Assembly: GCA_910585335.1 (NCBI GenBank)
Contig: CAJUCU010000031.1
Coordinates: 4,564 to 15,622, forward strand
Direction: 5' to 3'
Source: an uncultured Bacilli bacterium
Lineage (GTDB): Bacteria > Bacillota_I > Bacilli_A > RF39 > UBA660
Length of the DNA stretch: 11,059 nt
Made by a program: the position numbers and the translations under genes. Below the pieces are notes generated by a model. The model had not been told where the DNA came from. It made no database searches and saw only the letters and a program-made list of their open reading frames with translations. Of this stretch, positions 1-7,550 are shown one piece after another; the first letter of the stretch is position 1, and every line of letters begins with the position of its first letter.

Positions 1-210
1 GTAGGCGAAATCGGTGGTGTCAAGTATAAGTTAATGGGTGCAGTAGCAAAAAAGGCCGATATTTTCCTAGTACCAGAAGGCGAAAACTATAAAGAAGCGA
101 AAAAAGAGGCCAAAAAGAAAAATTATGATATCGAAATAATTGGCGTTAAAAATATGGAAGACGTTCTAACAAAACTAGAAAAATTACCAGAAAAAAAAGA
201 AAAGAGATGA
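1..210 (+). CDS. Lon-type (S16) serine protease, C-terminal fragment
   Basis: This is the last 69 codons of a gene that begins left of the window, read in frame 1 and ending in TGA. The fragment opens with the conserved end of the S16 proteolytic domain, GEIGGVKYKLMGA, followed by FLVP. The second lysine of GGVKYK (residue 10 of the fragment) aligns with the catalytic lysine of the Lon Ser-Lys dyad; the serine would lie upstream, outside the window. The tail (ENYKEAKKEA, then a segment ending MEDVLTKLEKL and a basic end) resembles PDZ-Lon proteins of the YlbL type, which are membrane-anchored, more than full ATP-dependent Lon. That sub-assignment is inference, because the N-terminal part is missing. 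The stop overlaps the next gene's first possible start as ATGA, so the two are probably co-translated. Confidence 0.8.
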   Translation, partial: VGEIGGVKYKLMGAVAKKADIFLVPEGENYKEAKKEAKKKNYDIEIIGVKNMEDVLTKLEKLPEKKEKR

Positions 211-674
211 AAAAAATGATTAGACTAAATCGTAATAATCCGCAAGAATTAATTATTACAATCAAAGAACTAGACGAGCTACTAGAAATAGATCAAAACT
301 TAGAGCATTTTTTTGTAGTAGAAAAAACATTAAAAGACATTAACCAATATCAACAAGCAAACACCATAAATCTAACAGACATTCGTGTAAAAAGAGAAAC
401 ACCACTTGGAGAAATACTATTTGAAAGAGCAAGAAGAGAAGTTCAAAATGATCCTGAAAGCTTAATCGACTCTTTAATATTTAATGCTGTAAATAATAAA
501 GACGAGGACTTCTTCGATCACATTCATGAAACACTAAAAAAAGAAGAAACCGCCCCATCAGACTACATGGTGGAACAAATCTTATTAGCGAGAAAAAATA
601 GTTTTACAAATGAAAAAGTTGCCCCATTTTGTGTAGAACCTGAAGCAAAAATAAAAGAAAAATCCCTTGTTTAA
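207..674 (+). CDS. uncharacterised protein coupled to the S16 protease gene
   Basis: This gene encodes a 155-residue soluble, charged, mostly helical protein with no signal peptide or membrane segment. I do not recognise its family. Its first ATG overlaps the upstream stop codon as ATGA, but the AGAG purine run sits directly against that ATG. A second in-frame ATG at 216 lies nine bases after the purines and may be the true start (152 aa). The N-terminal half contains KELDELLEIDQNLEHFF. A later arginine-rich stretch (LFERARREVQ) is followed by acidic helices, and a C-terminal cysteine (FCVEPEA) is present. The overlap suggests a function tied to the preceding protease, for example as regulator or substrate, but nothing in the sequence proves this. 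An AT-rich terminator follows immediately. Confidence 0.75.
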   Translation: MKKMIRLNRNNPQELIITIKELDELLEIDQNLEHFFVVEKTLKDINQYQQANTINLTDIRVKRETPLGEILFERARREVQNDPESLIDSLIFNAVNNKDEDFFDHIHETLKKEETAPSDYMVEQILLARKNSFTNEKVAPFCVEPEAKIKEKSLV

Positions 675-677
675 ATG

Positions 678-706
678 AAAAGAAATAGCCTATTTCTTTT
701 TCTTTT
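678..706 (+). terminator. AT-rich intrinsic terminator before mutS
   Basis: A 10-bp perfect stem (AAAAGAAATA at 678-687 with TATTTCTTTT at 691-700) closes a 3-nt GCC loop and is followed by TCTTTT. It begins three bases after the stop of the 155-aa gene. The stem is weak in G/C but the placement and T tract fit a rho-independent terminator. It separates the S16 protease operon from mutS. Confidence 0.6.
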
Positions 707-714
707 GCTATAAT
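706..714 (+). promoter_or_regulatory. extended -10 promoter of mutS
   Basis: TGCTATAAT is a full extended -10 element (TG-n-TATAAT) with TATAAT at 709-714. There is no good -35 hexamer 17 bases upstream, as is usual for extended -10 promoters. The upstream end overlaps the T tract of the terminator. Transcription would start near 721, just before the GGAGG site at 725-729 and 18 bases before the mutS ATG. Confidence 0.65.
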
Positions 715-738
715 AGAAAAAGACGGAGGATTAACAAT

Positions 739-3300
739 ATGAAAAGAAGTACAGTAGATAGAAGCAAACTTTCTCCCATGATGCTTCAATATATGGAAAT
801 AAAAGACCAGTATGATGATTCTATCATCTTTTTTCGCCTTGGAGATTTCTATGAAATGTTTTTTGAAGACGCGATTACTTGTAGTAGAGAATTAGAATTA
901 ACATTAACTGGTAAACAAGCCGGGCTAGAAGAGAAAGTCCCTATGTGTGGCGTTCCCCATCATGCATATAGTGGTTATATCGATACTTTAATTAATAGAG
1001 GTTACAAAGTAGCCATTTGCGAACAAGTAGAAGACCCCAAAGAAACAAAAGGTATGGTAAGACGTGAAGTAATACAAGTAGTAACCAAAGGAACACGCCT
1101 AGATGAACGACTAGACGCCAAAGAACACAACTTCATCGCGAGCCTTTATGATTTTGGTTATTGTTTTTCTCTAAGTTATGCTGATATTACCACAGGCGAG
1201 TTTTTTGCCGAACTATTCTCCAAAGATAGCGAAAAAGTGATGCGCGAAATAGCCAAACTTTCTCTAAAAGAAGTAATCGTAAATGATGCTATGGACCGTG
1301 AAGTAGTAAGCACCCTAAGAACTAGATATCAAATCCTAGTAACCATTCGCAAAGAAGAATTAAAAAATAACCTATATTCCTACATCTATGAAGATATAAA
1401 GGATGAGCGAATCATTGCAAGTATCAATCATCTGCTATCTTACTTACTAGATACAAAAAAGAAAGAGTTAACCCACTTACAAAAATGTCATTTCATCAAA
1501 GAACAAGATCATCTATTATTTGATAACAACACAAAGAAAAACTTAGAACTAACAGAAACTATGCGTGCAGGAGAGAGACAATACAGCCTGCTGTGGCTAC
1601 TAGATAAGAACAAAACAGCAATGGGAAGTCGTTATTTAAAATATAACATCGAAAACCCACTTACCAAAAAAGAAGAAATCATAAGACGATACGATATGGT
1701 AGAAAAACTATCTACAGAGTTCATTTTAAGAGATGATTTAATAAAATGCCTAGATAAAGTCTATGACCTAGAACGTCTAGCAGGAAGAATCAGTTATGGA
1801 AACTTAAATGCCCGTGATATGCTACAATTAAAAACTTCTCTAAAGGCCCTTCCAGAACTTAAAAAAATACTAACAGAATTAAACTATGATAAAGAAATAG
1901 AACCAATTGAAGAGGTCGCTTGCCTACTAGAAAAAGCAATCAGCGAAGAGGCACCATTTACGCTTAGAGAAGGTGGCTTGTTAAAAAATGGATACAATAG
2001 TGAACTAGACGAGCTAAGAAAAATTCGTAGTGGTTCAAAAGATTTCATATTAGAATTAGAACAAAAAGAAAAAGAAAAGACTGGCATCAAAGGGCTAAAA
2101 GTAGGCTTTAATAAAGTCTTCGGTTACTATATAGAAGTAAGTAAAGCAAATAAAGATTTAATCAAAGAAGAATTTGGCTATGATAGAAAGCAAACACTAG
2201 CCAACTGTGAAAGATATATTACAAAAGAATTAAAAGAAAAAGAAAACATCATCCTAGGTGCTGAAGAAAAAATCATTAATCTAGAATACAAACTATTTAT
2301 GGATATTAGAGAAGTAGTAAAAAGATATATTGATACAATTCAAAAGCAAGCTAAAATTATCAGTGAAGTCGATATGCTACAAGCTTTCTCTTTCGTCTCA
2401 GAACAAGGAAAATATGTTCGTCCAGAATTAATCGAAGATCATTCTCTAGAGCTAGTAGAATGTCGTCATCCTGTTGTAGAAAAAGTGATGAAAGATAAAT
2501 ATATTTGTAATGATGTTTTAATGGATCAAACTACCAATATTTTATTAATAACAGGACCTAATATGGCTGGAAAATCTACGTACATGAGACAAACTGCCAT
2601 CACCGTAATCATGGCCCAAATCGGTTGCTTCGTCCCTTGTACAAAATGCAGAATGCCAATATTTAATAAGATATTTACACGAATCGGTGCTAGCGATGAC
2701 TTAGTGAGTGGAGAATCTACTTTTATGGTAGAGATGAAAGAAGCCAACTATGCCTTACAAGAAGCCGATGAAAACAGTCTAATCCTATTTGATGAATTAG
2801 GTCGTGGAACAGCAACCTATGATGGTATGAGCCTAGCCCAAGCAATATTAGAATATATTCATGATAAAATAAAAGCCAAGACCCTATTTTCCACCCACTA
2901 CCATGAATTGACAATTCTAGAAAAAGATTTAAAAGAACTAAAAAACGTTCATGTTTCCGCAATGGAAGAGAAGGGAAAACTAACCTTTTTACATAAAGTA
3001 AAACCAGGTGCTGTCGATAAAAGTTATGGAATCCATGTCGCAGGTCTTGCTAACCTACCAGAATCATTAGTAGCACGTGCCCTTGACATTCTAAATGTTT
3101 ATGAACACAAAAATATAAAAAAGGAAACCTTTACTCAAACATCTTTATTTGAACAATTAGAAGAAGAAATAGAAAAAGAGACAAAAAAGGAAAATCCCAT
3201 TGAAAAGAAAATCAAAGAATGTAATCCCTTAGAAATGACACCAATTGATGCTCTAAATTTCATCTATGAACTACAAAAGGAAAGTAAAGAAAGAAAATAA
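739..3300 (+). CDS. mutS: DNA mismatch repair protein MutS
   Basis: MutS recognises base mispairs and small loops in DNA and starts mismatch repair as an ATP-driven sliding clamp. The protein is 853 residues, the usual full length for MutS1. The N-terminal mismatch-reading motif GDFYEMF is at about residues 35-41, with Phe37 and Glu39 in the F-x-E positions. The connector and lever/clamp domains follow (about 130-540). The ABC-type ATPase near the C-terminus has Walker A GPNMAGKST (606-614), Walker B ending in Asp685-Glu686, the LGRGT loop (687-691) and the STHYHEL switch (718-724). QTSLF at 800-804 fits the sliding-clamp-binding motif known in Bacillota MutS. The start is supported by GGAGG nine bases upstream and by an extended -10 promoter. 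mutL is not adjacent on either side. The stop is followed by a second in-frame stop (TAATAA). Confidence 0.99.
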   Translation: MKRSTVDRSKLSPMMLQYMEIKDQYDDSIIFFRLGDFYEMFFEDAITCSRELELTLTGKQAGLEEKVPMCGVPHHAYSGYIDTLINRGYKVAICEQVEDPKETKGMVRREVIQVVTKGTRLDERLDAKEHNFIASLYDFGYCFSLSYADITTGEFFAELFSKDSEKVMREIAKLSLKEVIVNDAMDREVVSTLRTRYQILVTIRKEELKNNLYSYIYEDIKDERIIASINHLLSYLLDTKKKELTHLQKCHFIKEQDHLLFDNNTKKNLELTETMRAGERQYSLLWLLDKNKTAMGSRYLKYNIENPLTKKEEIIRRYDMVEKLSTEFILRDDLIKCLDKVYDLERLAGRISYGNLNARDMLQLKTSLKALPELKKILTELNYDKEIEPIEEVACLLEKAISEEAPFTLREGGLLKNGYNSELDELRKIRSGSKDFILELEQKEKEKTGIKGLKVGFNKVFGYYIEVSKANKDLIKEEFGYDRKQTLANCERYITKELKEKENIILGAEEKIINLEYKLFMDIREVVKRYIDTIQKQAKIISEVDMLQAFSFVSEQGKYVRPELIEDHSLELVECRHPVVEKVMKDKYICNDVLMDQTTNILLITGPNMAGKSTYMRQTAITVIMAQIGCFVPCTKCRMPIFNKIFTRIGASDDLVSGESTFMVEMKEANYALQEADENSLILFDELGRGTATYDGMSLAQAILEYIHDKIKAKTLFSTHYHELTILEKDLKELKNVHVSAMEEKGKLTFLHKVKPGAVDKSYGIHVAGLANLPESLVARALDILNVYEHKNIKKETFTQTSLFEQLEEEIEKETKKENPIEKKIKECNPLEMTPIDALNFIYELQKESKERK

Positions 3301-3334
3301 TAAACTAGACGAAAAAATACAAGATAAAAACAAA

Positions 3335-3363
3335 GTGACAGAATAATAGAAATATGCTAAAAT
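3335..3363 (+). promoter_or_regulatory. possible promoter of the nusB-xseA-xseB operon
   Basis: GTGACA (3335-3340) and TAAAAT (3358-3363) are 17 bases apart, and TGC precedes the -10, giving an extended -10 element. No terminator is visible between mutS and nusB, so readthrough from mutS is also likely. A caveat is that a start at about 3370 would lie within the AGGTGA ribosome binding site (3369-3374), which lowers confidence. Confidence 0.4.
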
Positions 3364-3379
3364 AAGTTAGGTGATAAAG

Positions 3380-3787
3380 ATGAAAAACAGAAGCGAACTA
3401 AGAGAAGTAATTATGAAAGTCATATACCAAGTGTTAATTTATGATAATACCAATCTCTCTTATGATGTAAAAGACTTAATTAAAGAACAATTAGACGTAG
3501 AAAACGATTATGTAGATGTGATGGTAGCAGGCATTCTTGAAAAAAAAGCAGAACTATACCAATTAGCAAACAAATACTTAGTAGATTGGAAAATGGAAAG
3601 ACTAAACAAAGTAGATCAAGTGATTATTTGTATCGGTATTTATGAACTAATCCATACAGAAACACCAGCTATCGTTGCCATCAACGAAGCAGTAGAGCTA
3701 TCTAAAAAATATAGTGAAGATGCTGTCACAAAAATGATCAATGGTGTTTTAGATAATATCTACCATAGCGAGGATTATCATGAATGA
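3380..3787 (+). CDS. nusB: transcription antitermination factor NusB
   Basis: NusB binds boxA RNA together with ribosomal protein S10 and promotes antitermination on rRNA operons. The product is about 135 residues, typical for the family, and is an all-helical protein. Recognisable family stretches are ELREVIMKVIYQ near the N-terminus, the RLNKVDQVIICIGIYEL core, and TPAIVAINEAVELSKKYS leading to MINGVLDNI at the C-terminal end. I chose ATG 3380 because AGGTGA (3369-3374) sits five bases before it; an upstream in-frame GTG at 3371 lies inside that ribosome binding site and is unlikely to be used. The gene overlaps xseA by eight bases, so their translation is probably coupled. The nusB-xseA-xseB order is common in Bacillota. 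Confidence 0.96.
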   Translation: MKNRSELREVIMKVIYQVLIYDNTNLSYDVKDLIKEQLDVENDYVDVMVAGILEKKAELYQLANKYLVDWKMERLNKVDQVIICIGIYELIHTETPAIVAINEAVELSKKYSEDAVTKMINGVLDNIYHSEDYHE

Positions 3788-5036
3788 TAAATATATTACC
3801 GTTAGCAGCTTAACAAAATATATTAAATATAAAATTGATAATGATATAAATCTCCAAGAAGTTTTTCTAAAAGGGGAGATATCTAATTTTAAAGCTCATT
3901 CTAGAGGGCATTTCTACTTTACTTTAAAAGATGAAGAAAGCAGAATCAATGCCATTATGTTTGCATCTAGTGCCTCTAAAATACCATTTATCCCGCAAGA
4001 TGGAATGAAAGTATTAGTAAGCGGAAAAATTAGTGTTTATGAGTCAACTGGTGCCTATCAAATTTATGTATCAGACATGGTAGAAGATGGCGTCGGTAAT
4101 CTTTATATTGCGTATGAACAATTGAAGAAAAAACTACAAGAAGAAGGTCTTTTTCAAGATGATAAAAAGAAAAAAATACCTAAAATTCCAGAAAAAATTG
4201 GAATCATTACAGCCCCAACAGGAGCGGCAATTCGTGATATTTTATCAACCATCAACAGAAGATGGCCATATGTCACAACTTATTTATTTCCAGCCTTAGT
4301 ACAAGGAATGGATGCAAAAGATGATGTTGCACGCCAAATAAAGCGCGCTGATGCTGCTTCTTGTGATGTTCTAATAATCGGTCGTGGCGGAGGTTCTATC
4401 GAGGACTTATGGTGTTTTAATGAAGAAGTAGTAGCACGCGCTATTTATGATGCTAAAACACCAATTATCAGTGCCGTTGGCCACGAAGTAGATTTTACAA
4501 TCGCCGATTTTGTCGCTGATGTACGTGCGCCAACCCCAACAGGAGCCGCTGAAATGGCAGTACCAAATCAAACCGACGTAAGAACACATTTAAAGCAATT
4601 AGAAATTCGTTCTACGAAAGCAATAAATAATATGGTAAATCTGCGTCAAGAACGTCTAGACCAAATAACAAACAAATACATCTTTAAAAATCCAAGCTCT
4701 ATTTATGAACCAAAAGAGCAAACTTTTAGTCATACGCTAGATAAACTAAAATTAGCAAGTACCAATCTCATAGACAAAAAACAAAAAAATCTAGATATTT
4801 TTAAAAATAGTTTCATCTTTAAAAATCCAGATTTACTACTGGACAAAAAGAAAAATAAATACTTGCAATTAATATCTAAACTAGAGCCACTGAGTCCGCT
4901 ATTGACTTTAAAACGAGGATACACAATCGCAAAAAAAGACGGAGTCGCTGTAACAAGCTCTAAAAACTTAAAGAAAAAAGATAGGCTAGCAATAGACTTT
5001 TCAGACGGAAGTGTCGATGTAGAAGTATTATCATAA
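3780..5036 (+). CDS. xseA: exodeoxyribonuclease VII large subunit
   Basis: This is the catalytic large subunit of exonuclease VII, which degrades single-stranded DNA from both ends to short oligonucleotides in complex with several XseB subunits. At 418 residues it is slightly shorter than the roughly 450 usual for the family. An N-terminal OB-fold (about 5-100, with KGEISNFKAHSRGHFYFTLK) precedes the nuclease domain, whose hallmarks are GIITAPTGAAIRDIL (141-155), GRGGGSIEDLW (201-211) and SAVGHEVDFTIADFVADVRA (231-250) followed by PTPTGAAE. The C-terminal part is a charged helical region with two IFKNP units about 45 residues apart, then a small end domain (LKRGYTIAKKDG). ATG 3780 is supported by GAGG at 3770-3773; it overlaps the nusB stop by eight bases. 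Confidence 0.98.
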   Translation: MNDKYITVSSLTKYIKYKIDNDINLQEVFLKGEISNFKAHSRGHFYFTLKDEESRINAIMFASSASKIPFIPQDGMKVLVSGKISVYESTGAYQIYVSDMVEDGVGNLYIAYEQLKKKLQEEGLFQDDKKKKIPKIPEKIGIITAPTGAAIRDILSTINRRWPYVTTYLFPALVQGMDAKDDVARQIKRADAASCDVLIIGRGGGSIEDLWCFNEEVVARAIYDAKTPIISAVGHEVDFTIADFVADVRAPTPTGAAEMAVPNQTDVRTHLKQLEIRSTKAINNMVNLRQERLDQITNKYIFKNPSSIYEPKEQTFSHTLDKLKLASTNLIDKKQKNLDIFKNSFIFKNPDLLLDKKKNKYLQLISKLEPLSPLLTLKRGYTIAKKDGVAVTSSKNLKKKDRLAIDFSDGSVDVEVLS

Positions 5037-5050
5037 GAAAGGGATAACAT

Positions 5051-5284
5051 ATGGAAAAAGAAGAAAAAAATACAAAAAGTTTTGAAGAAAACTTAGAAGA
5101 ACTAGCAAAAATCGTCGAGAAATTAGAAGCAGGTGAAACACCTCTAGACCATGCAATTGAAGAGTTCCAAAAAGCAATGGTACTAGCTAAAAATTGTGAC
5201 GAAAAACTAAAAAATGCACAAGATGCGATTCACAAAATTGTCTCAGACGATAACGAAATTAAAAATTTTGAAATGTCAGAATAG
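5051..5284 (+). CDS. xseB: exodeoxyribonuclease VII small subunit
   Basis: XseB is the non-catalytic small subunit that binds the helical region of XseA to assemble exonuclease VII. The 77-residue length is typical. The family core is clear: SFEENLEELAKIVEKLEAG at about 9-27, followed by a second helix with LDHAIEEFQKAM and a third with CDEKLKNAQDAIHKI, forming the expected helical hairpin. The gene begins 14 bases after xseA, with AAGGGAT upstream of its ATG, and a strong terminator follows its TAG stop. It is the last gene of the nusB-xseA-xseB unit. Confidence 0.97.
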   Translation: MEKEEKNTKSFEENLEELAKIVEKLEAGETPLDHAIEEFQKAMVLAKNCDEKLKNAQDAIHKIVSDDNEIKNFEMSE

Positions 5285-5289
5285 ATTAG

Positions 5290-5330
5290 AAGATAAATTT
5301 CTATATAGAAAAAGGAATTTATCTTTTTTT
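5290..5330 (+). terminator. intrinsic terminator after xseB
   Basis: AAGATAAATT (5290-5299) pairs perfectly with AATTTATCTT (5316-5325) across a 16-nt loop, and the 3' arm runs into a tract of seven T. It lies six bases past the xseB stop and closes the nusB-xseA-xseB transcript, separating it from spoIVB. Confidence 0.8.
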
Positions 5331-5370
5331 CTTGCCAATATTTATAAATAGTATTTTTTGAAGACATGTT

Positions 5371-5377
5371 CATACTA
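5371..5377 (+). promoter_or_regulatory. forespore-sigma-like -10 element before spoIVB
   Basis: CATACTA matches the -10 consensus known for sigma-G (and close to sigma-F) promoters of Bacillus. A -35 element is only weakly met: ATAGTA at 5348-5353, with a 17-base spacer, has three matches to TGAATA. Initiation near 5384 would leave a leader of about 30 bases containing the AAAAGGAGC ribosome binding site (about 5398-5406). Bacillus spoIVB is known to be forespore-expressed, so the context agrees. The overlapping TATAAA (5376-5381) could instead be a sigma-A -10, but it lacks a -35. Confidence 0.45.
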
Positions 5378-5414
5378 TAAATGTAGTAATCGTTTTTAAA
5401 AGGAGCTGATTTTT

Positions 5415-6393
5415 ATGAATTTTAAAAACAAACTACGTATTTTTACCTTCTTTCTTTTATTTATTCTGCCACTAAATGTCTGCGCTTATTCAGACTATAT
5501 CATTCCAGGCGGTGCAACCGTTGGAATAGAAGTAAATTCAAAAGGAGTTTTAGTAGTTGGTTTCTATAAAGTTGACAATGCTTATATTGGACGCGATGCT
5601 GGATTTGCTATTGGAGACAAAATTATCAAAGTAGATGGAAAAGAAGTAAATACCATCGATGAAATGATTAAAGAAATCGAAGCAAACGAGAAAAAAGAAA
5701 TTAATTTTATTGTAGATCGCGAAAATAAATCGATAGAAATAAAACTAAAACTATCTCTAGATACATCTGGTGTTTATAAAACTGGTCTTTATGTAAAAGA
5801 TCAGATTACTGGTATCGGTACTTTAACCTATGTTGACCCAGGAACAAAGAAGTTTGGTGCATTAGGACACGAAATTATAGAAAAGACAACAGCGTTAAAG
5901 TTCGAAATGAAAAATGGAACCATCTTTAATGCCAATGTAACAGGAATAACAAAAAGTGAGCGAAATAAAGCAGGAGAGAAAAATGCAACCTATGATAAAA
6001 GCAAAGTTTATGGAAATATAGAAGAAAATGAAATCTCTGGAATATTCGGTAATTACACAGAAACACTACCTGAAGAGGCAAAATTAAAAGTTGCCTTACC
6101 AGAAGAAGTGCACACAGGAAGTGCTACTATCAGAACAGTAGTCGATGGAAGTACAATTAATGAATACACGATTAATATTTTAAGATTAGATGATAGCAAT
6201 AAAACAAAAAATATCCGAAATTAACGATCCAAACCTACTAGAAAAAACAGGTGGTGTAGTGCAGGGAATGAGTGGTTCGCCAATCATTCAGGATAATAAA
6301 ATTGTCGGTGCCGTTACCCATGTAATTGTAAATGACAGTACTAAAGGTTATGGAATATTTATCACGACAATGCTAAAAGAAGGAGAAAATTAA
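5415..6393 (+). pseudogene. spoIVB: SpoIVB-type (S55) sporulation signalling peptidase, frameshifted
   Basis: SpoIVB is secreted from the forespore into the intermembrane space, where it cleaves SpoIVFA so that SpoIVFB can process pro-sigma-K. The first frame (269 codons, TAA at 6222-6224) holds an N-terminal membrane/signal segment (about 7-24), a PDZ domain (about 30-112, starting at IIPGG) and the first part of the peptidase domain with the catalytic His152 in GALGHE. The second frame, one base out and readable from about 6206 to the TAA at 6391-6393, holds NDPNLLEKTGGVVQGMSGSP, with Asp and Ser fifteen residues apart as in the Bacillus active site. Both halves align with one continuous family member, so one extra base (or two missing) lies between about 6203 and 6221, near an A6 run at 6206-6211. 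The repaired product would be about 325 aa, with a shorter N-terminal region than Bacillus SpoIVB. A sequencing error is a real possibility. Confidence 0.88.
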
Positions 6394-6394
6394 T

Positions 6395-6424
6395 AAAAAG
6401 GGATATCAAAATCTCTTTTTATTT
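6395..6424 (+). terminator. intrinsic terminator after spoIVB
   Basis: AAAAAGGGAT (6395-6404) pairs with ATCTCTTTTT (6411-6420) with one G-U pair and a 6-nt loop, and the arm continues as a T-rich tail. It starts two bases after the stop of the second spoIVB frame, which supports that frame being the real 3' end of the gene. Confidence 0.75.
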
Positions 6425-6490
6425 GATAAAAAAATATGTAAATTGAAAAAGAGTGGTTACTTTTTTGTTTATGGAAAGCAAAAATTTTTG

Positions 6491-6496
6491 TATAAT
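6491..6496 (+). promoter_or_regulatory. probable -10 of the S66 peptidase operon
   Basis: A perfect TATAAT lies 20 bases upstream of the gene's ATG, just before a strong AGAGGTGAT ribosome binding site (6505-6513). The -35 region is poor (TTTATG at the 17-base spacing), so strength is uncertain. Confidence 0.5.
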
Positions 6497-6516
6497 ATTG
6501 AAAAAGAGGTGATAAG

Positions 6517-7533
6517 ATGATATACCCTGAGTTTTTAAAAGAGAAAAAACAATTAGCAGTAACAGCACCTTCTGATGGCATCGCAGAAGAATTAAAAATA
6601 AAACGCCTAGAGTCCGCTTTAAAAAATTTCAAGGACTTAGGTTACAATGTAATGGAAACAAAAAACGTTCGTTGCAGCAAAAAGGGGAGAAGTAGTAGTA
6701 GCAAAGAACAAGCGAAACAATTAGAACAGCTATTTTTAAATGATGATATTTCTGTTATATTTTGTGCAAGTGGTGGCGACTTTTTATTAGAAATGCTTCC
6801 TTTTCTAGACTTTCAAAAGATAAGCAGCAATCCCAAATGGATACAAGGTTACTCTGATCCAACTAGCCTTTTATTTATTCTAACAACAAATTACGATATC
6901 GCAACCATTTATGGCGACAACTTTAAAACTTTCGGAATGCTACCTTGGCATAGTTCCTTAAAAAATAACTTAGAAATTCTAAAAGGAAATATAATAAAAC
7001 AAGAAAGTTTCGATAAATTTGAAGAAGAAAGTTATGAATTAAAAACAGGTTTAGAACCATACAATCTGACTCAAAAAGCAGTTTGGCGTACTTTAGATGG
7101 CAAGAAAAATGTAGCTTTTAAAGGAAGAATCATTGGTGGTTGTATCGATGTTTTAGCAGAAATATTTGGAACAAAATATGATAAAACAACACAATTTATA
7201 GAAAAATATAAACAAGACGGCATCATTTGGTACTTCGATAATTGTGAACTATCTTCCGAACAATTAATTAGAACTCTTTGGAAATTTCGTGAAAACGGCT
7301 GGTTTCAATATACAAAAGGGATTATTTTTGGACGTAGTGTTGCTGCCAATCACAGTTACTATGATATCAAACTAGAAGAGACACTTCATCATTCTTTAGA
7401 TGAATTAAAAGTACCCATTATAATGGATGCTGACATCGGTCATATCCCACCTAGAATGACCATAATCAACGGTGCAGTAGCAAAGGTAACTTATTCTAAT
7501 AACAAAGGAGAAATAGAGCTAAAACTCATTTAA
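6517..7533 (+). CDS. LD-carboxypeptidase / MccF-type S66 family serine peptidase
   Basis: S66 enzymes are cytoplasmic serine peptidases: LdcA trims the terminal D-alanine from muropeptides during peptidoglycan recycling, and MccF-type members hydrolyse peptidyl-nucleotide toxins such as microcin C. The protein is 338 residues. The nucleophile Ser113 is in GYSDPT, preceded by the FCASGGDFLLEMLPFLDF region (82-99). Glu244 in FDNCELS and His309 in DIGHIPPRMTIINGA complete the expected Ser-Glu-His triad. Residue spacing and length match MccF (Ser118, Glu243, His311) better than the shorter LdcA, so an MccF-like assignment is more likely, but the substrate cannot be read from the sequence. The start is fixed by AGAGGTGAT. 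The next gene follows after 17 bases, so the two are likely co-transcribed. Confidence 0.93.
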   Translation: MIYPEFLKEKKQLAVTAPSDGIAEELKIKRLESALKNFKDLGYNVMETKNVRCSKKGRSSSSKEQAKQLEQLFLNDDISVIFCASGGDFLLEMLPFLDFQKISSNPKWIQGYSDPTSLLFILTTNYDIATIYGDNFKTFGMLPWHSSLKNNLEILKGNIIKQESFDKFEEESYELKTGLEPYNLTQKAVWRTLDGKKNVAFKGRIIGGCIDVLAEIFGTKYDKTTQFIEKYKQDGIIWYFDNCELSSEQLIRTLWKFRENGWFQYTKGIIFGRSVAANHSYYDIKLEETLHHSLDELKVPIIMDADIGHIPPRMTIINGAVAKVTYSNNKGEIELKLI

Positions 7534-7550
7534 AAGAAAGAAGGGATAAT

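Noticed and set aside
3371..3379. GTG at 3371 as the nusB start, giving a 138-aa product.
   Set aside because: This GTG is part of the AGGTGA ribosome binding site serving ATG 3380, which also gives the typical NusB N-terminus.
4407..5050. Minus-strand frames opposite xseA.
   Set aside because: They mirror a well-conserved gene, have no ribosome binding sites or promoters, and show no family motifs. Similar frames opposite mutS (1884-2962), at 604-789, 6390-6632 and 9997-10179, and the plus-strand frame 10228-10434, were rejected for the same reasons.
6206..6211. The A6 run as a programmed slippage site for expressing SpoIVB.
   Set aside because: Six A is short for efficient transcriptional slippage, and the required net shift does not fit a standard -1 heptamer. 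An indel or sequencing error is simpler.
6190..6393. The second spoIVB frame as an independent 67-aa gene.
   Set aside because: It has no ribosome binding site at 6190 and its content is exactly the missing Asp/Ser end of the SpoIVB peptidase domain, so it is the 3' part of the broken gene.
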